Positions 1-6,384 of a DNA stretch of 35,290 bases are shown in pieces (positions within the stretch are counted from its first letter, which is position 1; every line of letters starts with the position of its first letter). A program made the position numbers and the translations under genes. Source of the DNA: Bacillus fungorum (GTDB lineage Bacteria > Bacillota > Bacilli > Bacillales > Bacillaceae_G); assembly GCF_002746455.1 (NCBI RefSeq), contig NZ_NWUW01000038.1, positions 1-35,290 of the forward strand. Direction: 5' to 3'. Below the pieces are notes generated by a model. It was not told where the DNA came from and searched no databases. It saw nothing but the letters and a program-made list of their open reading frames with translations.

Positions 1-1361
1 AAGTAGTAACGAAAGTAACAACAGATAAAGAAGGAAAAGCGAACGTTTCAGATCTATCAGTAGGAAAGTACAAATTAGTAGAGACGAAAAGCTTACCAGG
101 TTACAAGAAACTAACAGAGCCAGTATCATTTGAAATTACAAAAGGTATGACGAAAGTCCTATCATTGAAAGTAGAGAATGAACTAGAAGATAAAGGTTCA
201 GTAGAAATTACAAAAGTAGATAAAGATAGTAAAGCACCATTAAAAGATGTTGTATTTGAAGTACGTGATTCAAAAGGAAAAGTAGTAACGAAAGTAACAA
301 CAGATAAAGAAGGAAAAGCGAACGTTTCAGATCTATCAGTAGGAAAGTACAAATTAGTAGAGACGAAAAGCTTACCAGGTTACAAGAAACTAACAGAGCC
401 AGTATCATTTGAAATTACAAAAGGTATGACGAAAGTCCTATCATTGAAAGTAGAGAATGAACTAGAAGATAAAGGTTCAGTAGAAATTACAAAAGTAGAT
501 AAAGATAGTAAAGCACCATTAAAAGATGTTGTATTTGAAGTACATGATTCAAAAGGAAAAGTAGTAACGAAAGTAACAACAGATAAAGAAGGGAAAGCGA
601 ACGTTTCAGATCTATCAGTAGGAAAGTACAAATTAGTAGAGACGAAAAGCTTACCAGGTTATAAGAAACTAACAGAGCCAGTATCATTCGAAATTACAAA
701 AGGTATGACGGAAGTCCTATCATTGAAAGTAGAGAATGAACTAGAAGATAAAGGTTCAGTAGAAATTACAAAAATGGCTGCTGAAAGTAAGAATGTATTA
801 TCAGGGGCAGTGTTTGAAGTACGTGATTCAAAAGGAAAAGTAGTAACGAAAGTAACAACAGATAAAGAAGGAAAAGCGAAAGTCTCAGACTTATCTGTAG
901 GTCACTACACACTTGTAGAAGTAGAAGCACCAAAAGGTTATGAAAAATTAACTAATCCAATTCCATTTGAAATTACAAAAGGAATGATAAGTCCAGTTCA
1001 ATTAGAAGTATTAAATAAATTGACTTCTTTAGCACCACCAGGTCCAGAAAACCCAGAAACAACGGATTCAGAGAAACCGGAAGCAACGAATCCAGAGAAA
1101 CCAGGAACAACGGATCCAGAAAAACCGGAAACAACGGATTCAGAGAAAACGGAAACAACGAATCCAGAGAAACCAGGAACAACGGATCCAGAAAAATCGG
1201 AAACAACGGATTCAGAGAAACCAGGAACAGCGAATCCAGAGAAGCCTGAAAAAGAATTACCGAAGACAGGACAAAAAATGCCTGTGGAACCATATATGGG
1301 AGCGCTCCTTATCATGATGAGTTTTGGATTGCTTGTATTAGGTAGAAAACAACAGAGATAA
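1..1361 (+). CDS. LPXTG-anchored collagen-adhesin-type surface protein, 3' part
   Basis: This is the C-terminal part of a cell-wall-anchored surface protein; the frame is already open at base 3 and the start lies outside the window. It shows four copies (the first partial, the last divergent) of a Cna-B/SpaA-like beta-sandwich module of about 93 residues, recognisable by GSVEITKVDKDSK and by SVGKYKLVETKSLPGY. Then come a Thr/Pro/Glu/Lys-rich spacer built of 8-residue units such as ETTDSEKP, an LPKTG sorting signal, a hydrophobic helix and a basic GRKQQR tail. Sortase should cleave between Thr and Gly and attach the protein to peptidoglycan. Cna-B modules are stalks that often carry internal isopeptide bonds; the ligand-binding part would be upstream. 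Collagen binding is inferred only from the family. A strong terminator follows the stop codon. Confidence 0.9.
   Translation, partial: VVTKVTTDKEGKANVSDLSVGKYKLVETKSLPGYKKLTEPVSFEITKGMTKVLSLKVENELEDKGSVEITKVDKDSKAPLKDVVFEVRDSKGKVVTKVTTDKEGKANVSDLSVGKYKLVETKSLPGYKKLTEPVSFEITKGMTKVLSLKVENELEDKGSVEITKVDKDSKAPLKDVVFEVHDSKGKVVTKVTTDKEGKANVSDLSVGKYKLVETKSLPGYKKLTEPVSFEITKGMTEVLSLKVENELEDKGSVEITKMAAESKNVLSGAVFEVRDSKGKVVTKVTTDKEGKAKVSDLSVGHYTLVEVEAPKGYEKLTNPIPFEITKGMISPVQLEVLNKLTSLAPPGPENPETTDSEKPEATNPEKPGTTDPEKPETTDSEKTETTNPEKPGTTDPEKSETTDSEKPGTANPEKPEKELPKTGQKMPVEPYMGALLIMMSFGLLVLGRKQQR
3..980 (+). repeat. 279-bp tandem repeats (Cna-B modules)
   Basis: The same bases recur at 3, 282, 561 and 840, an exact 279-bp (93-codon) period. 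The first units are almost identical at the nucleotide level, with only a few substitutions (for example one Arg to His codon near 543). The final unit diverges after about 775. The pattern indicates recent duplication or gene conversion within the adhesin gene. Confidence 0.92.
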
Positions 1362-1370
1362 TAAAAATGA

Positions 1371-1407
1371 AAAGGTATCCTCAAAGTATTGGAGGATACC
1401 TTTTTTA
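1371..1407 (+). terminator. Rho-independent terminator of the adhesin gene
   Basis: The stem AAAGGTATCCTC pairs with its complement ending at 1402, across a short loop, and is followed by a T-rich run. It starts ten bases after the stop codon. Confidence 0.9.
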
Positions 1408-2162
1408 TTTTATTTGGCATAAAAAAGACATTTAGCAAAAGATCTCGATGCAAATAAAAACAAAAAGGAAGACAAAGTTCGCCCTATTTTCTTAATGTGG
1501 GTATATCAAAAAAGTTAGCTATATATATTTAATGTGAAAGTTGTGAAAATAAAAGGTTAAAGTTCTTCGTAATATTTGGGTAAAAAAAGAGTTATTTATG
1601 TAATTAATTTGAGTACTTTAGGAAAGAGGTCTATTTCCTAAAGTATTCAAAGGATGATAGTCCAATAGCGGGTGGGAGATGAAACTCGTTTTGCACTGTA
1701 TTAACGCTTTAAAATGTAGATAGGGGAAAATAATGTAAAAAAACTATTGTATCTTTAAAAACCTTGTGTTACATTTGTGTTACAAAATAGTTACAAAGAA
1801 TTACTTTTATTACATTTTGTTTTCTGTTGTTTTTCGGTATGTTACGAATTGAAGTTCGTATCCAATCAACCGAGAATATGTAAAGTTAAAAAAAGAGCAA
1901 ACTGAAAATATTTTTTTATGTGTATAAGAGTGTGTGTAGTAAAGAGCCTGGTGAGAACTTTACGCACATTATTAAAATTCCTTTCTGTCTTAAAAGAAGA
2001 AAACCAACTACCAACTATTTAGGAGTTTTAAGTAATGATAGTAAATGAAATGTACTTCCTTTCCCACACACAATGTAGTACATATTTACTTTCAGTCTAA
2101 TTACTACACAGACTTTTATACATATGATGTTATTGTTTTAGGACCACATAGGGGGAGAAAAA
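1408..2162. other. Gene-poor stretch with several hairpins
   Basis: No convincing coding region was found in these 755 bases. Bases 1425-1545 resemble 3175-3320 (see the repeat entries). A 12-bp perfect inverted repeat lies at 1614-1625 and 1634-1645 with an 8-base loop and no T-run. A nested hairpin has an outer stem 1831-1838/1869-1876 and an inner stem 1843-1848/1855-1860. A bulged stem pairs 2041-2055 with 2078-2089. The latter structures may lie in the 5' leader of the lipoprotein gene, but no known riboswitch class was recognised. Confidence 0.5.
1425..1545 (+). repeat. Intergenic repeat, copy 1
   Basis: After the adhesin terminator comes a stretch with the sub-motifs CATAAAAAA, TTAGCAAAAG, GATGCAAATAAAAACA, GGAAGACAAA and ATATCAAAAAA. 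The same sub-motifs occur in the same order after the terminator of the next gene (3175-3320). The hairpin that is perfect in copy 2 is degraded here. Confidence 0.7.
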
Positions 2163-3128
2163 ATGAGGAAGTTATTAACGGTAATTGGAATTACATTTTT
2201 AATGTTAGCTGGATGTAGTAATGGAGATTTTGAAAAAGAAATGGATGCAGGGAAGACCGCGTTAACGAATAAAGAATATAAAAATGCCTTATCATCATTT
2301 GAACGAGCGCTAGATGAGAAAAAAGATGATTCAGATGCAATGGTGCTTGTAGAACAAACGAAAATAATGATTGAAGCAGTGAAGTTGAAAGAAGAAACAA
2401 AGATAGAAGAATCAATTAAGTCATTTGAAAAAGTAGAGAACATGAAGAATGGAAATACTACGCTTATAAAACAAGCAAAGGAAGAACGAACAGCATTACT
2501 AGCCATTTTAGAACAAAAAAAGAAGTATAGCGAGCAACTAGCGAAAAGTGAAGAGTTAATAAGTAAGAAAAATTATGCAGAAGCAAAAGAGATATTAAAT
2601 AAGTTAGTTTCAGAAACAAAAGATAACAAGAACCTTGCAGAATATAATAAAAAAGCAATAGGATTAGTTACTAAAATTAGTGAAGAAGAAAAAACTGCAA
2701 GGAGTGAAGCAGCGAAGGCACAAAAAACAAATGCAGTAATGAATCAAAAGGTGGCAACAGAAAAGAACCAAAAAGAAGAGACAGAAAAGAATCAAAAGGT
2801 AACGATTGAAAAGAACCAAAAAACAGAGACAGAAAAGAATCAAAAGGTAGTAACAGAAAAGAACCAAAAAACAGAGACAGAGAAAAATCAAAAGGTAGAG
2901 ACAGGAAAGAATCAAGATGCATTTACTTTTGAGAAAGCTAAAGAATATATCAAAAATGAATATAAAGAAGACTATGATTACACGCTAGAGAATACGCAAG
3001 TAGAGAATGGAAAGAAATATTATCAAATAAGAGTGCGTACGACATATAAAATAGAAGGTGCAGCTGGATCAGGGTTTACTGGTGTATTCAAAGTATTCGA
3101 AGATGGTACAGTTGTTGAAGTGCACTAA
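2163..3128 (+). CDS. Lipoprotein with TPR-like N-terminal part and octapeptide repeats
   Basis: This is a 321-residue predicted lipoprotein. The signal peptide ends in the lipobox LAGC with Cys18 as the lipid-modified residue, so it should be tethered to the outer face of the membrane. Residues 20-180 are Lys/Glu-rich and helical; phrases such as AGKTALTNKEYKNALSSFERAL look like tetratricopeptide helices. About residues 197-252 form seven 8-residue units ending in KNQK. The last 65 residues are a small globular domain with aromatic beta-strand patterns (GKKYYQIRVRTTYKI). The start is supported by a GGGGGAG ribosome binding site at 2151-2157. Its own terminator follows. Function is unknown; a surface protein-interaction role is an inference. 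Confidence 0.82.
   Translation: MRKLLTVIGITFLMLAGCSNGDFEKEMDAGKTALTNKEYKNALSSFERALDEKKDDSDAMVLVEQTKIMIEAVKLKEETKIEESIKSFEKVENMKNGNTTLIKQAKEERTALLAILEQKKKYSEQLAKSEELISKKNYAEAKEILNKLVSETKDNKNLAEYNKKAIGLVTKISEEEKTARSEAAKAQKTNAVMNQKVATEKNQKEETEKNQKVTIEKNQKTETEKNQKVVTEKNQKTETEKNQKVETGKNQDAFTFEKAKEYIKNEYKEDYDYTLENTQVENGKKYYQIRVRTTYKIEGAAGSGFTGVFKVFEDGTVVEVH
2751..2918 (+). repeat. 24-bp tandem repeat tract in the lipoprotein
   Basis: Seven consecutive 8-codon units of the form xxTEKNQK, with third-position and first-residue variation. They probably encode a charged helical linker. Confidence 0.85.
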
Positions 3129-3136
3129 ATTGATGA

Positions 3137-3174
3137 AAAAGGTATTCTCAAAATATATGAGGGTACCTTTTTTT
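3137..3174 (+). terminator. Rho-independent terminator of the lipoprotein gene
   Basis: AAAGGTATTCTCA pairs, with two G-U pairs, with TGAGGGTACCTTT, followed by seven T. Stem and loop resemble the adhesin terminator at 1371. Confidence 0.88.
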
Positions 3175-3320
3175 AACATAAAAAAAGGCATCTAGCAAAA
3201 GTACTAGATGCAAATAAAAACACAAGGGAAGACAAAATTCTTCCCTTTTCCCGTAAGTAATTATATCAAAAAATTTATAAAAAACTAGCTTTATTTTTAA
3301 TATAATTAATGTGTGAAGCT
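3175..3320 (+). repeat. Intergenic repeat, copy 2
   Basis: Second copy of the stretch seen at 1425-1545, again directly after a terminator. It contains a perfect 8-bp hairpin, GCATCTAG and CTAGATGC, separated by eight bases, followed by GATGCAAATAAAAACA and GGAAGACAAA. The two copies agree through most of their length with short indels. Confidence 0.7.
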
Positions 3321-3402
3321 ATGAAAGTATGAGATTACACTATTTTTTTAGTGTTTTATTGGAAAAGGAGCTGTATATATAATTAATTTTAAACCAGAAA
3401 AT

Positions 3403-3675
3403 TTGAATCAACTATTAAAAATGATGTTAATTAGTGCAAATAAGTCTTATGATGCGATTAAAGATTATGAATTTACGGGAGAAGCAGTAGTATTCCGTGT
3501 AGACTTCGAATATATTGACGTTTCCCTTATGATTGTAGATATGCTAGGAAGGTCCGCGGCGAGATTTAACATTTTGCCATTTGCTAAACCAGATACGAAT
3601 GAGATAGATTACATTCAGTTTCAAGTGTATTCGATTAATGAAGGGAATTTTAAAGAAGTGCTCGATACGGTGTAG
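3403..3675 (+). CDS. Small hypothetical protein, start codon uncertain
   Basis: A roughly 90-98 residue protein with no recognised domain, no signal peptide and no membrane segment. The composition is that of a small alpha/beta cytoplasmic protein (VVFRVDFEYIDVSLMIVDMLG). The start is a problem. The TTG at 3403 has no ribosome binding site, whereas a good one (GGAAAAGGAG, 3361-3370) sits eight bases before an in-frame ATA at 3379 followed by ATT, AAT and TTT. The frame is open back through that point, so the real product may begin there with a non-standard codon, or an ATG has mutated to ATA. The gene stands alone, preceded by intergenic repeat copy 2. Confidence 0.6.
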   Translation: MNQLLKMMLISANKSYDAIKDYEFTGEAVVFRVDFEYIDVSLMIVDMLGRSAARFNILPFAKPDTNEIDYIQFQVYSINEGNFKEVLDTV

Positions 3676-3749
3676 GGAACTATAAATTTACAAAAATGTA
3701 TATAACAACTAATATATAAGTAATAAATTCATATAATTGGAGTGATGAG

Positions 3750-4226
3750 ATGCAGCCGTTAGAAAGGGAGATTCATTCTAATATGCTGAAAGTGTGGCGA
3801 ATTCACGCTTTAATTGGGGCGGCAGTTATACTAGCAGTCGTAATTGCGTATTTCTTTTTTATGATCAATTTTAACTGGTGGGGTTGGTTGTTTGGCTTGT
3901 TAGTAACAGGCGCTATTACATTTATTCCGCTTGATTATTTTGTATTTCCAAATTTACGTCAACGTTATTATAGTTACAGATTAAATGAAGAAGAGATTGA
4001 GATTCAAAAGGGAATGTTCATTGTAAAACGTGTACTTATTCCGATGATTCGCGTGCAGCACGTAACGATTGAACAGGGCCCAATTATGAGAAAGTATAAT
4101 TTAGCAGAATTACATATTTCAACAGCAGCAACTTCTCATAGTATTCCAGGTTTAACGAAAGAAGAAGCAGAGCAGCTGAAAAGACAAATTGGAGAACTTG
4201 CGAAAGTGAGTGATGAGGATGTATAA
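3750..4226 (+). CDS. YdbS-like bacterial PH-domain membrane protein
   Basis: A 158-residue protein with two membrane helices at about residues 20-40 and 45-65, followed by a bacterial pleckstrin-homology domain (bPH_2, formerly DUF304). Its typical core is YYSYRLNEEEIEIQKGMF followed by RVQHVTIEQGP and, near the end, LHISTAATSHSIPG. Length and layout match B. subtilis YdbS (about 159 aa). It is followed with overlap by a YdbT-like gene, the same pair as in B. subtilis. The pair is annotated there only as membrane proteins; a role in envelope protection is reported for the family but not visible here. The start ATG is preceded by GGAGTGATGAG. Confidence 0.85.
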   Translation: MQPLEREIHSNMLKVWRIHALIGAAVILAVVIAYFFFMINFNWWGWLFGLLVTGAITFIPLDYFVFPNLRQRYYSYRLNEEEIEIQKGMFIVKRVLIPMIRVQHVTIEQGPIMRKYNLAELHISTAATSHSIPGLTKEEAEQLKRQIGELAKVSDEDV

Positions 4227-5637
4227 GAGGCAACATCCGATCACGATTTTATTAGGTATTCGAGTTGCGACTTTGTTGCCTTTTATTTTTCTTGTTTTAT
4301 TTCGATCAGATGGTGAAGTGAAACCTTGGTATTTATTGCATCTTGTTCTTTTGGCTATATTATTTATTATGGCTATTTTCTCAGCTATAAAATGGTATTT
4401 CAAAGTGTACTGGGTTGAAAATAATATTTTACATATAAAGCACGGTGTGTTCGTTAAGAAAGAAAGTTATTTAAATAAAGAACGTGTGCAAAATATTAGT
4501 ACGTCTTCTAACATCATTTATCAAATACTTGGACTTACGAAATTAAACATAGAAGTAGCCGGCGGCGGTACTGAGCCAGAAGTGATGTTAGCTGGCATTA
4601 GAGAAGAGGAAGCGAAGGAACTGATAGCCTTATTACATAAAGAAAGAAGCATTGTGGCTGAAGAGGCGCCTGAGGAAGAAGGTAGTAAGACGGTTTATCA
4701 GTTAACAACGAAAGAAATTTTAGTAGCATCTATTACATCGGGGCGATTTGGATTAGTGTTTTCTATGTTAGTCATCCTTTACACAGAGTTTAATCAATTT
4801 TTACCAGAATGGCTCATCAATAAAGTAGAAGCGTATGTGATGGATAACGGTGTATATGAATTAATCGTTATGGCCGCGATTTTAATGGCAGTCTCGTGGG
4901 TCATTTCTACAGCTGGCTATGCGCTAAAATATGCGAACTTTAAAATTGAGCGAAACGGAAATGAAGTTCGCATCGTGCAAGGGTTGTTTGATAAGAAAGA
5001 GTTTGTATTAAAATTACACCGCATTCAAGCGATTACGGTGAAAGAGGGAATTCTCCGCCAGCCTTTCGGTTATTGCTCTGTCGAAGTAGAAGTCATTCAA
5101 AGTATAGAAGCGGCTGGAAATGAAGTGATGTTGCATCCTTTTATGAAGAAAAAAGATGTGCAGCAGTTACTAGCGTATTTGCAGTTGCCGTATGAAATAG
5201 AAGAGAAAATCATCCATTTACCAAAAGTAGCATTGCGCCGTTACGTAATAATGGGCTGGATTACAAGTGCCGTACTCGCTGTGCCGATCATCGGTGCGAG
5301 TATATATTTTAAACAAAATATCGCGTTATTCACTCTGATACCACTATTTATCGTATTTACGTTACTTGCATACGCTAAGTATACAAGTAGTGGTTATAGG
5401 ATACGAGAAAATCAATTAGTAATGGTGTACCGAGGCATTGCGAAATATACAGGGATCATGCGAAGAAGGCATGTTCAAGCAGTAGGATACAGTCAGTCGT
5501 ATTTTCAAAAGAAAGACGAGTTATGTACAGCTGTCGTATCGGTAGCGGGGCATCGATATAAAGTGAAGCACATGCGAAAAGAAGATGCACTTCGTATATA
5601 TAATTGGTACAAAGAAAAAGGAAACACCAGTGTGTAA
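4219..5637 (+). CDS. YdbT-like protein with repeated bacterial PH domains
   Basis: About 472 residues: pairs of membrane helices alternating with three bPH_2 domains (near residues 55-145, 240-330 and 385-465). The signature VFVKKESYLNKERVQNIST and its relatives FDKKEFVLKLHRIQAITV and YRGIAKYTGIMRRRHVQAV mark each domain. The coding region overlaps the stop of the YdbS-like gene, so the two are translationally coupled. In-frame starts are GTG 4210, ATG 4213 and ATG 4219. I prefer 4219 because GTGAG at 4206-4210 then sits eight bases upstream, but the choice is weak. The transcript ends in a terminator that overlaps the stop codon. Confidence 0.85.
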   Translation: MYKRQHPITILLGIRVATLLPFIFLVLFRSDGEVKPWYLLHLVLLAILFIMAIFSAIKWYFKVYWVENNILHIKHGVFVKKESYLNKERVQNISTSSNIIYQILGLTKLNIEVAGGGTEPEVMLAGIREEEAKELIALLHKERSIVAEEAPEEEGSKTVYQLTTKEILVASITSGRFGLVFSMLVILYTEFNQFLPEWLINKVEAYVMDNGVYELIVMAAILMAVSWVISTAGYALKYANFKIERNGNEVRIVQGLFDKKEFVLKLHRIQAITVKEGILRQPFGYCSVEVEVIQSIEAAGNEVMLHPFMKKKDVQQLLAYLQLPYEIEEKIIHLPKVALRRYVIMGWITSAVLAVPIIGASIYFKQNIALFTLIPLFIVFTLLAYAKYTSSGYRIRENQLVMVYRGIAKYTGIMRRRHVQAVGYSQSYFQKKDELCTAVVSVAGHRYKVKHMRKEDALRIYNWYKEKGNTSV

Positions 5638-5652
5638 TGGTGTTTCCTTTTT
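5616..5652 (+). terminator. Terminator overlapping the stop of the YdbT-like gene
   Basis: AAAAAGGAAACACCA pairs with TGGTGTTTCCTTTTT across a ten-base loop that contains the TAA stop codon. Confidence 0.92.
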
Positions 5653-5656
5653 GTGT

Positions 5657-5718
5657 GTCGTTATTTGTCGATAAGTCGATATATTCGAAAAATCGCCGAT
5701 ATAATTTCATGTACCGCG
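5657..5718. repeat. Dispersed intergenic repeat, copy A
   Basis: About 62 bases closely matching 31398-31459; shared blocks include TAAGTCGATATATT and CGATATAATTTCAT. Both copies begin within ten bases of the T-run of a terminator. Most positions agree. No coding content. Confidence 0.75.
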
Positions 5719-5753
5719 GTCTCCGTACCGTGAACTCTGAACTACGAAAAAAC

Positions 5754-6257
5754 TTAAACTAACACATCAAAAGTAGTCACGAAAGACGGACGAGAGAAAA
5801 TACTCTTTTGCTGTTCTGCATGTGGATGCGCCTGAGCTGGAGCTTGTCCTTCTGCTTGGGCAGGACGTTTTTTATGAGCATTTTCGAATGAACGTGATTC
5901 TGTCCAATCTTTAAAGTTTTGCTCCGTTTCCCACATCGTTAAGATGACATATGTATCGTTACTTAATGGGCGTAGAACGCGGATTGCTTGGAATCCTGGT
6001 TCGTTTTCGATAAGGCCTGCCCGGTTTTTAAAGCGGTTTTCAAATACAGGGCGACCTTCGTCTGTTACAGAAATGTTGTTACAAACGATGTAACCAGGTT
6101 GTCCTTTAAATTCTCCAACAGCGTCTAGTACGTCATAATGAAGTGAACCTTCTACAGATTCTTCTGTATTTTCTTTATAAAACATATCTTTTTCATTATT
6201 TTTTGCAGTGAAATGTGCTTGTTCTAGAGGTGTTTCGTATGAAATAATAGCCTTCAT
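5754..6257 (-). CDS. hmoB: Haem-degrading monooxygenase HmoB (YhgC)
   Basis: A 167-residue cytoplasmic protein of the antibiotic-biosynthesis-monooxygenase (ABM) fold. The C-terminal half carries the typical VFENRFKNRAGLIENEPGFQ stretch, then a strand and WETEQNFKDWTESRSF. This is the layout of B. subtilis HmoB, which opens the haem ring and releases iron. An Ala/Pro/His/Gln-rich loop (about 131-150) precedes the conserved FSRPSFVTTFDV end. Its place next to pbpF and hemEHY also matches B. subtilis yhgC. On the minus strand an extended -10 promoter TGATATAAT (6286-6294) and an AAGGGGG site precede the ATG. No Fur box was seen. It is probably a partner of the haem pathway, recycling iron from haem. 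Confidence 0.88.
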   Translation of the reverse strand: MKAIISYETPLEQAHFTAKNNEKDMFYKENTEESVEGSLHYDVLDAVGEFKGQPGYIVCNNISVTDEGRPVFENRFKNRAGLIENEPGFQAIRVLRPLSNDTYVILTMWETEQNFKDWTESRSFENAHKKRPAQAEGQAPAQAHPHAEQQKSIFSRPSFVTTFDVLV

Positions 6258-6285
6258 TTTAATGCCCCCTTAATTGTTTGTTTCT

Positions 6286-6294
6286 ATTATATCA
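6286..6294 (-). promoter_or_regulatory. Extended -10 promoter of hmoB
   Basis: On the minus strand the bases read TGATATAAT, a perfect -10 with the TGn extension, about 30 bases before the ATG. The -35 is poor, as is usual for extended -10 promoters. Confidence 0.55.
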
Positions 6295-6384
6295 ACTCTC
6301 TTAAAAAACTTCGAAGATTATATACATAAAGATACTTCTTTTTCAAATAATAAATGTACCATCATTTGGAAAGAAGGCCGATGT

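Noticed and set aside
1890..2040. A c-di-GMP or SAM riboswitch in the lipoprotein leader
   Set aside because: Pairings exist but the conserved cores of these classes could not be found.
5700..5753. A terminator for hmoB on the minus strand
   Set aside because: No convincing stem with a T-run was found; only part of intergenic repeat copy A lies here.
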